This document shows positions 49,901 through 61,900 of a stretch of DNA of 64,000 nt, piece after piece. Within the stretch, counting starts at the first letter, position 1. Every line of letters starts with the position of its first letter. The position numbers and the translations under genes were made by a program. The DNA is taken from positions 34,446,194 through 34,510,193 of the forward strand of contig CP136069.1 of NCBI GenBank assembly GCA_032622095.1, given 5' to 3'. Source of the stretch: Siphonodentalium dalli (Eukaryota; Mollusca; Scaphopoda; Gadilida; Siphonodentaliidae). A model generated the notes under the pieces. That model was given only the letters and a program-made list of their open reading frames with translations, was not told the DNA's origin and made no database searches.

Positions 49901-52900
49901 AGTCTTTCTGACATCGAAGATAGTCTTCTTGCAACACCACCTAAAAATAAAAATGTGTCGTCGACCATTTCCATAACTTCTTCTGTGAACACTAAACTGG
50001 CTACAGCCACAAGTTTGTTCACTCCAAGTGTTGTTTACACCTCTAGCCGTACTAGTAGAAGTACTCGTAGTGATGATAACACTCAACTAGAGATTTTAAA
50101 TCAGGTCAAGTCAATTGCAGACAATCAGAGGCAACAGTCTTCCGACTTATCTAAATTAAGTGGAAGAATGGATGATGTGGAACACGCCACATATTCTGGA
50201 CCTTCTCCAGACTGCTATGACTTTGATGAGTCTGAGTATTATGGTGCACCAGATGACTATGTCGATGACTCTGGACATGACACAGTGCCTGATCTTTCAG
50301 TCAATGACAGTGTTAGTGTAAGTGCGGAATCCATATCTCATGTGGGAGCGGCTTTTAACCCTTTTCGGGCCGCTGGCCCAAACTGACAAAAAAGGAGGAG
50401 TGTGCTCCACCGGTTGATTCTGACTTGGCCGACTGCATTCAGACCTGGTTTGTGAACGGGTTGGATGAAGACAAAGCTTCAACTTTGCTAACTGAAGGTG
50501 CTGTGAAGCGATCGGAAAACTGTCCTGCCTTGGTAACTGTGAAAACCAACCCTCTTATTTGGGACATGTTGTCAGTCAGTGCGCGGACACAGGACAAAAA
50601 ACTTCAAGTTGGTGGTAACTCCATCATCACCAGTGCATCCATACTTGCCCGTGTATTAAATGTGCTGGGTTCTCGACCAGACTTTGCCAACTCGGAACTG
50701 CTTGATCAGGCCATGCAGGTTCTGGCCTTGTTAGGCCACAGTCACCACCAAGTTAACATCTATCGCCGTGACTTTATGCGACCGGAACTAAAGGGGGACT
50801 ACTCTCATTTGTGTGCCCACTCAATGAAATACTCTGACAAACTGTTTGGTGATGATGTATCGACCACGATCAAAGAGATCAGTGATGCCAGGAGAATCAG
50901 TGCTCGTATTAGTTCTTCTGGCTGCCCTCCAACTGGTAATCGTGGCAGAGGTCGTGGATACCATCGAGGAGGAAGAGGACGTGGCTTCAACTACCCACCT
51001 CGCTTCAGTCCATATCCAACTGACAACTTGAGACAGTCTGGCCCTCCAAAAAACGCTGGACGCAGGGGCCGCGGTCGTCCTGTAAGCCGCTAACCAATCT
51101 TGGTAAGGTAATATCAGTATCTACTCCTTTTACTGGAGGTCAAATTAAAAACCATTTAACGGCTTGGCAAACTATTACATCTGACCCTGTCATTTTGAGT
51201 ATTGTCAATAATTGGCAACTGGAATTTGTAAATGGAATTCCTCCGACACAAATAAAAATTCACGAAGCTCGCTATTCTGCTGTTGCTAGTGATTTTATTA
51301 CCATTGAGGTCGACTCTCTGTTGTCTATGAATGTAATTCAGCAAATTCCCTGGAGTTCTGATGGCTTTGTGTCACCAATTTTCCTCAAACCCAAACCAGC
51401 TGGTGGTTTTCGGGTAATTTTCAATTTAAAACAACTTAATGAGCACATTGTTTATCATCATTTTAAAATGGAAACGTTATCATCAGCTGTTAATATTGTA
51501 ACTCCTAATGTCTACATGGCTTCTGTTGATTTACGCCATGCTTACTTTTCCATTTCGATCCATGAAGAATACAGGAAGTATCTCAGATTTATATGGAAGG
51601 GAACTATGTACATGTTCCTTACTGTCCCCCAGGGCCTGTGCAGTGCACCTCGGCTCTTCACAAAGCTACTAAAACCTGTTTTTGCAACGCTTCGACAGCG
51701 TGGGGTTAAAGTGGCATCCTATATTGATGATAGTCTGATAATTGGAGACACAGAACTGGAATGCCGGAATTCTGTTGATATGGTTTTGTCCTTATTAACT
51801 AAATTGGGATTTGTTACTAATATTGACAAATCAGCTCTAAATTCCCAACAATCTTGCTGTTACTTGGGGCATATCATTTCATCTTCTGATATGACTGTGA
51901 AATTAACTGATGATCGAGTATCAAAAATTCAATCAGCTTGTCGCCATTTTTTGGCACAATCGGTTGTACCAATTCGCCTGATAGCTCAAGTCATTGGGTT
52001 GTTCGTAGCCAGTTTCGAGGCCGCTACCTATGGAAAGCTTCACTACCGATGTCTCAGAAAAGGCAAAAATAAATGCTCTTCAGAGAAATAAGTTTAATTA
52101 CAATGCTTTGATAACCATATCTTTACATATGAGAGAAGAATTACACTGGTGGCTGAATAATATTTCTCTTGAATGTAAATCTATCAACATTACGATGATT
52201 GATTATACGATATGCACTGACGCTTCCCAGAGTGGATGGGGATGTGTCTTTAACAAGACTTCAGTCGGGGGACGATGGTCTGATAGTGAACAGTTACATC
52301 ACATCAATTATTTGGAACTACTTGCTGGTTTCCTGGGTTTAAAGGCATTCCAACCTACCCTCAAAAACAAAACTGTTAAATTATGTATGGATAACACCAC
52401 TGCAATTTCATACATAAACAACATGGGTGGCATGGTTTCTCTCTCATATAATGACTTGGTCAAGGATGTTTGGGAGTGGTGTCAACAGAATAATACCTGG
52501 ATCACAGCCTGTCACATTCCAGGCGCTAGTAATATTGCTGACATTGTCTCGCGCCATTTCAATGAGAAGCATGAATGGATGTTAAATCCAAATGTATTTC
52601 AGGCTATAACACACCTGTTTGGTCTTCCGGCTATAGATATATTTGCCTCTAGACTTAATAACCAGCTCCCCAGATTCTGCTCTTGGAAGCCTGACCCTGA
52701 ATCAAGTTATGTTGATGCATTCGCTCAATCTTGGAAAACTGCTTACATATATGTTTTCCCTCCTTTCAGCCTACTGGGTCGGTGTGTACGCAAGATTCGT
52801 CTGGAACAAGCAGAGTGTTTGATCATTGCACCTGTCTGGCCGACTCAACATTGGTTCTCTCTACTGTTGGAGATGTTAGTACAGCCTCCAATTCTGATTC

Positions 52901-55900
52901 CTCGGATGCCTACTCTTCTGACTATGCCTCAGACGTCCGAAACCCATCCTCTTCAGGAAACGTTAACTTTGATGGCCTGTCGGTTATCAGGGAACACTAT
53001 TTGCAACTTGGAATTTCTTCAGACACAGCCTCGATCCTCGCTTCCTCTTGGCGATCCAGCACGCAAAAACAATATTCCACATTTCAAAAACAGTGGTTTT
53101 TCTTCTGTGGTCAAAGACAGATCAATCCATTTCTCCCTTCTGTGAAAGTCGTGCTAGACTTTCTCACCACCTTGTTCAACCGTGGACTCTCTTATAGTGC
53201 TGTGAACACTGCTCGTTCAGCGCTAGCTGCTCTGGACATTTTCGACGACGGATTTATCGTCAGCCAACATCCTTTGGTGTCCAGATTCATGCGAGGAGTT
53301 TTTAACCAACGCCCGCCAATGTCGCGCTACACCTCGACCTGGGATGTGTCTCCGGTTTTGACTTTTCTTCAATCCTTGATGCCTTTGGACAAACTCAGCC
53401 TTAAGCAGCTCTCATGTAAACTTGTGATGTTGATCACTTTAACCTGTGCTGCACGGATGAAAACAGTTCATGCACTTCATATGTTGATCATATGATTTGT
53501 TCTGACTCAGAATATGTATTCACTTTTCCAGCGGTTTTGAAAACCAGTCGCCCTGGCTGTCTGCCTAAGCCAGTCCGTCTGACTAAATATGACACTGATG
53601 AGAGATTGTGTGTATATCGAACATTAAGTATGTATTTACAGATGACTCAATGTTTTCGTTCCGGAGATTTTGCTCATGATGCCTTATTCCTAAGTTATGT
53701 GAAGCCTAATGGGCCTGTTTCGTCTGACTCGTTGGCACGATGGGTCCGTACCGTGCTGTCGGATGCAGGAATTGATGTTTCTTTGTATAAAGCTCACAGT
53801 GTTCATGGCGCGCCTTACTGCTAAATGTTCCCATTCACATCATTATGGACACAGCTGGCTGGAGTTCAGCTCAGACTTTTGCTAAATTCTACCATAAGCC
53901 AATTGTTGAAAATAATTCAAATGTGTTTTCTTCACAAGTATTATTGGGATAATATGGTTCTTTTTTCAAATTGTCGTGTTGATGCTTTAAAGTCTCATTG
54001 AATCCCAGAGTGGGATTATAGTTACGAAGTAGAATTAATAAATTAAACTAGCCTTCCCCTGGGAAGGCGCAGTTTGATTGTGATTCTACGAGTGATAGAA
54101 TCACACGGAGGGATTAAATGCCGCCCTCCCCCCCGATCCTTGGAGATGCCTGTAGATATTTTGTTAGATTGTCACTACAGTCTTTGGATTTCTATCAACT
54201 CTCCAATTTTTAGCTTTAAAGGGTGACTCGCGCATGCGCAATAGCATTACATCTCATTTAATCCCTCCGTGTGATTCTATCACTCGTAGAATCACAATCA
54301 AACTGCGCCTTCCCAGGGGAAGGCTAGTTTAATTTATTAATTCCCTGACACCTGTCAATCACAGGGGAATCATGGAAAATTCCATGCTGATGACATCATC
54401 AGACCAGGTGGCCAAAACACTTGGCATCTGTCAATCAACCAAAAATCACATGATCAGGTCATGAACGGGACTGACTGGTGGCTGATTACTGACATTAACA
54501 TGATGTCATCAGACACATTGCTTTGGAATTAAATTAAACATCTGTTGGTATCTGGCAGCTGTCAATCAACTGAAACATACAAAACACCAGATGATCCATG
54601 TCTGGATTCTGACTTCTGAGTCAAACATGAAATTAACATTAAATGTCTGGGGTCCTGGTGTCTCAAAATCAAATCTGCAGAAAAAAAAAAAGGGATTCTG
54701 AACTTCAAAAATAATAGATAAAAATAAATGAATGATCCACTATTTTCTGCACTTGACATATCCTAGATCATGTCATGGAATTATCTAGACATAACCTAGC
54801 CCAGTTACCTGGTTCTGCTTGTCAGCGACATATATCCATGTTTGTTGTTCCTACTGATTTAGCTCTGATGTTGGTAGAACAAACTGGTGTTCAAGATTTA
54901 TTCAAAGTTTTAGTCCTCTCGTTGTTACAACAACAACAACATATTTTATGAACTATTATTATACCTCCATGGGAAGTGGTATACTGGATTGACTTTGTCC
55001 ATGGATGCGTTCGTCCGTCTGTCCATCCATCCAGGCATATATCTGAGCCATAGGTTTCTGATCTGAGTGAAAATTTGGTATGGAGGTTCTCTATTTGGAA
55101 TGCTTTCAAAATAAGGGCCAATGACGTTATCTGCATTTTCTGATTCTCTATATATCTGGAAATAAATATTATTTTTTTTCACCTGGGTATCTCTCTCATA
55201 GATTTAATGGGTAAGGTTCTCTATTCTGAATGTTCTTTATTCCGAAGGTTCTCTATTCTGGGCTTATTTATTCCCACCCCCCCCCCCCCCCAAAAACCAC
55301 ACATGGAATTAAATATACTATTTCACTATAGTATCCCCATGGTACATTACATTACACCCCTATTCTAATTTCCAAATTGTTCCAGATTTTGATTATTAAT
55401 AGCAGGAAGAGAGAATAGGTTAATCATTTATTATGGAAACATGGTGACTGCATGACTGAAACAAAATAAGGGATAAAATCCTGTCTTTGGATGAAACAAC
55501 AAATGTCAATACAGCGCCACATTTTCATGTTGGTTCATCTAGTCAGCAATATTCCACAATGCAGTACGTTATAGAGTTCCAGTACTGATTTAGAGTTATA
55601 ATGCCGCCATGATAATCTTTCTTTACATTGTAGTTGCCGTATTCTTGCCTCCAAAATCCTCCACTTCCAACTCCATCTTGGTGGTTGTTCAATGTTTTGT
55701 TTTCGTGGATTCCCCATAACATGTTCAATGTCATTACATATGACATTATTTCTCAAAACCTATTTATGTCAAGTCACACATGGGTCATAAACACTATTTA
55801 GCAGATGTTTCACTTCCGCATTGAGTTTTTTTTCACTACCGTGTTTACTGTTCCAAATCATGCTTTCTGATGGTCAAATACAGGCTTTTATAGAGAATTA

Positions 55901-58900
55901 AGTGCCGACAAATACCAAAATTAACCACAAAAGTTTAATTCCCAAAATTTGGATAAACGTACAGATGGATAATAAAAATGTTGTCTACAGTATGTGTTTT
56001 TCTTGTACTCGTCCAGTTTGTGGTGAAAAAGTCATATTGTACTCGACGAATATGACTTTTCAACACAACCTGGACTTGTACAAGAAAAACACATACTGTA
56101 CACAACATTGTATAATAACTTTATAGTATGTCCACACTAATATTGTGCATGTTTGAAATGCAAACCGTCGAGGAGGAAAGGAATAGAGAACATTCGGAAT
56201 CGCGAACTTTCGGAATAGTGAACCTTCTGAATAAAGACATGACCCCGGATTTATTATAGGATCTCAGTTAAATTTGGTACGCATGTTCACCATCACAAAG
56301 GCTTAAAATAGTGTCTGTCATTTGCTGAATGAGATCCCCAGAGGGTGACTTTCTGTCCCTCATGGCAGGCTAGCATCACAAAATTCACCCACTGGGAACC
56401 TCATTCTGCTTAGGCCTCAACTGCTATGAGAGACCTAGGATCAGACTGAAGTTCCCCAGTTGAAGTTGGTGATTTTCACCTCGATTATGTATTTTATCTT
56501 CTGAAAATTAGGGGAAAAGAAACTTCCCAGAAGGGAAAAAGAAACTAAAAACAATATTAATTTGAGATTATAGAAGATGATGCCTAAGCATAATGAGGCC
56601 CCCAAAGGGTGAATTTAGCCCGCTGTGCAGGGTAGCGTCACTAAATTCACCCTCTAGGGACCTCATTCTGTAAATGAAAGACACACTATTTGTGGCTTGT
56701 TTAGTGAATTGATGGTGATTTTGCAATGTTTTCCCTTTACAGTTATTCTTCTGTTTATTTTAAATTTGGATGCCATCTTGCCCATTTTTCAGTTTCGCGC
56801 CATGGTGGCATGCCAGCACCCGTGATATGCCCTCTTGTGTCTATTGTAGATTACCTGAACCTGCCTTATGAAACCGTAAAAAATGAGTTGGATCAAAACT
56901 TCAGGGAAACGATCAAGATTCTGTCAGAGAAATTATCAAGAAAAGAAAAATCATGTAAGTTTCCAACATGTGCCTGTAAATTTGCAGAATGAGGTGCCCA
57001 GAGGGTGAATTTAGTGATGCTAGCCCGCATAGTGGGCTAGCAACACCAAATTCACCCTCTGGGCACCTCATTCTGCATGGCCTCATCTGCTATGGGAGAC
57101 ATACTCAGATTGCAGATCCCAAATGGTGAATAATGTACACCCATTGGGAACCTCGATTATGCAATGTGTCATCTGCCAATTTGGGGATATAGAGAAACTA
57201 AACTATAAACTAAAAGAAGTTTCTATAGAAATTTGATAATATGCGGGATAGCGTCACTAAATTCACCCTCTGGGGACCTCGTTCTGCAAATGACAGACAC
57301 GAAATAATCAGGCTTGTTTCCAACATGGCTGGACTGGCATCAATTCAATGTTCAATTCAATTTATATCTATTAACATATATCGAACATGATAACATATAA
57401 TACAAATCTGATTCAAGTAGTGACCCGCTGGTCAATCGCGGAGTTGGGAGATAATTTTTAAAAGAAACGCCTTTCAGTGCCAGGGGCCGATCTCATCGGC
57501 CCTAATTTACGGTCTGTAAAATCGGCCCTAAAAAAATAAAAAAATAAACAAAAATAAAATAAGTCTGTTAAAGAATATAAGAATTTTTTTTTTAAATTGT
57601 AAAAAATATTAACAAATGATGAAAAATTGTTAGGCCAATGCATTCTCATATATATGCGAGGCGACCTATGGTCGACTCGCATATATAAGAGAATGCATTG
57701 GCACAGGGTATATGGGTTGATACAAAAATCGGTCCTGGTACTGAAAGGGTTAAAAATACATATCTGTGTTCTTAGGTGATTGTACCAGGTCAGGCACATC
57801 CTGAATTCAACTGTTATAGTATATTTAACTATAATAGTTACATTTAACTATAATAGATACATTTAACTATAATAGTTACATTTAACTATAATAGATACAT
57901 TTAACTATAATAGATACATTTAACTATAATAGATACATTTAACTATAATAGATACATTTAACTATAATAGTTACATTTAACTATAATAGATACATTTAAC
58001 TATAATAGATACATTTATCTATAATAGATACATTTAACTATAATAGATACATTTAACTATAATAGATACATTTAACTATAATAGTTACATTTAACTATAA
58101 TAGTTGAATTTGGATATTGCAGTTTTGTGAATTTGATAAAAGAGGGATAATCCAAAATCATATTTCACAAAAAATCAAAAAAATATCAGTGCGGACTGTG
58201 CCCCACTAATTCGGTAACATGTTTGTTTTTGTGATGAAATAAAATGTTTCGATCCACACGACTGATTAGTTTTGATGGTACATGATCGTCCAGTCAATTA
58301 ACAATAAATGTTCTAAATATTGTAATGAAGGAGCGAGTGAGTTGCAGAAAAATTTAGAAAGGCATACTTGTGGCATTATTAACCCTTTGAGTGCCAGGTC
58401 GATTTTTGTATCAACCCATATACCCTGTGCCAATGCATTCTCTTATATATGCGAGTCGACCATAGGTCGCCTCGCATATATAAGAGAATGCATTGGCCTA
58501 AAAAAATAATATTTTTTTTTTAACAATTTTTTACAATTTTAATAATTTATTCTTATATTCTTTAACAGACTTATTTTGTAGGTTTAGGGCCGATGATATC
58601 GGCCCCTGGCACTCGAAGGGTTAAAGGAAATTAGCTGGCGCAAAATGTTAACACAACAAATTTTCTCTGGAGACTATTAATTTACTGTAATATTACTAAG
58701 ACAGTAATTTGATTATGGACTTGGATGGCCGATCCCAATGTTTCCTCCAAATGGTTATATATAGCTATAATAGTTGAATTTATGATGTGCATGACCTGTA
58801 TACAAGGAAAATTGGGTGAAGGAGAGAGCATTTTTATTTTGCATTTTTTTCCCAAAAATTATTTCTATAATTCGTTTTAAGGACTAAAATCCTACAATTT

Positions 58901-61900
58901 TGCAAGCAATATGTAGAATTTAATTTTTCTTTATTATTTTTTTCAGTTTTTATACGCCCTTTAAAAAAAAAGGCCGTATTATAGTATTGGTCTGTCTGTC
59001 CGGGCGGGCGTCCGTCCGTTAACCTGTTGTCCGGATGATAACTTTAGTTAGAGTGAACCAAAATTAGTAAAATTTGGTATGTGGGTTTATTAGCTGAAAA
59101 GTAAATTCAAGTTCGAATTTGGGTTCCGCCCGCCAATTTTCACCGGAGTTATGCCCCTTATTTGACGTTTTTTTACTTAGAAAATCCTTGAAATTTGTTG
59201 TCCGGATGATAACTTTAGTATAGTTTATCAGAATGAATCCAAATTTGGTATATTACTTTCTCCCACCAAAACACAGGTCAAGTTCAAACTTGGGTTCTGT
59301 CCGACAAGTTTTGGCAGAGTTATGCCCCTTTTTCGACTCAAAAAATTCAGTTTTTCTTATGTTTTTTGGTTTCCGGATGATAACTCGATTTTGGAATGTT
59401 TATACGCAAAACCCGTTGTTTTGTGGATTAAATATATCGAAATACAGCTCAAGTCCGAATTTCGTTTTAATCCGATAATTTTTGCGAGAGTTATGGCCCC
59501 TTTTTTGACGTAATTTGACTTAGAAAATCCCTGAAATTTGTTGTCCGGATGATAACTTTAGTTTGAGTGAACCGATTTCAATCAAATTTGGTATGTGGGT
59601 TTATTAGGAGAAAAGACAGCTCAAGTTAGAATTTGGGTTCCGTCCGCCAATTTTCACCGGAGTTATGCCCCTTATTTGACGTAATTTGACTTAGAAAATC
59701 CCTAAAATTTGTTGTCCTGATGATAACTTTACTAGAGCTTATCGGATTCAATGATAATTTGGTATATTACTTTCTCCCACCAAAACACAGGTCAAGTTCA
59801 AATTTGAGTTCCGTCCGCCAATTTTTACCAGAGTTATGCCCCTTTTTTACCAGTTTCCGCCGACCCAAGAGAGGGCGTATATTGCACGCCCAGCGTAGCT
59901 CTTGTTATAGATCATAAATGTTATCTAGTTTACTATGAATGAAATCGCTGGCAAAACAATTTGCAGCTGTACCGAAAATGTGATAACGGATATATTGTTT
60001 ACGTAACGTCCCCTTAAAGCTGTCTTACTAATTTCAGATGAGAAACCGCACGAATCTCCTCATGTCTGCGGAAGTAAAAGACGATCATCGCTCAATACCA
60101 ATTCATCGCCGTCCACGTGTAAATATGATATGGAAAAACTACAGCATAAAGCTCAGGAGTATAAGGATATCATTGGTCAACAAGAGAAAATTATCACGCA
60201 TCATCAGGATTTACTCGAGGTACGTCACGTTATGAAAATTATCACGCATCATCAGGATTTATTCGAGGTACGACACGGTATAAAAATTATCACGCATCAT
60301 CAGGATTTATTCGAGGTACGTCAGGGTATGAAAATTATCACGCATCATCAGGATTTACTCGAGGTACATCAGGATATGAAAATTATCACGCATCATCAGG
60401 ATTTACTCAAGGTATTTCACAGTATAAAAATTATCACGCATCATCAGGATTTACTCGAGCTACGTCACAGTATGACCTCACATAATTGAGTTTAGTCATA
60501 CTGACTACAATATTGAGAAATATTTTTATCCCATAATTAGCCCCTATAGTAAGACACATATGTATTATTCACATGCGCAGTGGCGTATGAGCTTAGCGCA
60601 ATTATGTTGATGTTTGACACCCCACCCCTGCGCATCTCAGATAAACTAGGTAAAACTAGTTTATATCCCTATATAACTAGATAACCTAGTTTATCTTCTC
60701 ACTGCCCTGATAATATCTTATAAAGATTAGAACATCGAATCACAGACTTCAAGTAGAATATAAAAGGTGGCAAAAATCGTCAGACAGCGAAACCAGCATA
60801 ACTTGTAATATTTGTGGAGAAGATATTGCTGATTTTTAATTATCTGCAATGAACTAAAATAAATCCGCAAGAGGTACATCCCCAAATATTTCTGGGAAAA
60901 TCCCACCCGAGAAAAGTTTCACGGTCGCTACCTCTTCAAAATATGAGCGTCAATATACTCATCAAAATAGCATTCAAGAAATTGTCAAAATAGTTGTTAA
61001 ATTGTGCTAATTTTAAAAGTTTTTTATGAATCTAATATTTGTATACTATATGTGTATAACACCTATATATACACAAATTTGTGCATATGGTTGAGTGTGT
61101 ACATAGTGCTTGTTTCGTTATATTTAGTGACATTGTAATAAACTTTCCTTCATAAACTTAAATTTTTCAGCAACTGATGAAAAACTCTCCGACAAAAGAA
61201 GATTATAAATTCATCAACGATGAGGAGATTTTCGAAGAGAAGGAGAATCTTGATAACCAAAAAAGATTGTTTCTCAAACAGAAAGAGCACTTTGATATGG
61301 AGAGAAAGAGGTTTACAGATGCAGCCATCAAACTTGGTCACGAGGTAAAGGCGACAGCGGGCAGTCAGAAATAGCTATCTGGTCCAGTGTCATGGTTTGC
61401 ATTGATCATAACATTCATTTGCCAATTACATTTCGTATTTAATTTTTTTTTATTTATTTAATTTTTCCCTATTTGTTTTTTTTCCCCTAAATATTTGGAA
61501 ACTTTAGCCGAAATGTGAAATTCAAATATAAAAACCACACAAATAAAAAGATATTTAACTGTGACAAGTTCTGAATATTTAACAAAAAATCAATGTATAA
61601 CATGACTGTAAGAAAGTTGAAGTTAGTTGAGAAATTTATCTGAATTTAGTGTTGCATTTTTAGTGAATTTATCCTTTCAGTTCAGCGTTTTAACAGGATC
61701 AAAACAGTCTGGTCGCATATTTACCAATATAGCTTTATAATATTTATTATTTATGATTCTTAAGTATGACATAAGGTTACCAAGGTACATTAATTCAAGC
61801 TGAACAACATTTGACAGATATTTCTTAATTATAAAACCAATTTTCTAAAAATGAAAGCTTTCTCTCTTTTGCAGAGACAAGCTCTCGAGAATGAGAAGTT

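Larger units (their letters stand above)
49423..54343 (+). mobile_element. DIRS-type tyrosine-recombinase retrotransposon, nearly full length
   Basis: Gag, RT-RNase H and tyrosine recombinase frames lie in the order typical of DIRS1. Non-identical terminal inverted repeats (49423 to about 49500, and 54215-54343) share an inner core (AATGAGATGTAATGCTATTG and the GCGCATGCGCGAG palindrome). An internal complementary region at 53993-54120 joins the complement of the left outer end to the complement of the right outer end, the mark of the DIRS circular intermediate. Both ends carry ATTC and there is no target duplication, so the inferred empty site is GACCCG-ATTC-CCTGACA. The element lies in intron 7 of the ADIP gene in the same orientation. 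The RT/RNase H frame and the recombinase are broken, so this copy is probably inactive. Confidence 0.93.

Noticed and set aside
49711-50022. 103-codon minus-strand frame
   Set aside because: Antisense shadow of the DIRS gag frame.
52030-52091. Programmed +1 frameshift between RT and RNase H
   Set aside because: There is no slippery or hungry-codon context; a single extra A in a run explains the break, and the recombinase in the same copy is also broken by indels.
57811-58106. Coding or regulatory repeat
   Set aside because: AT-rich 20-bp units with in-frame stops; a plain minisatellite.
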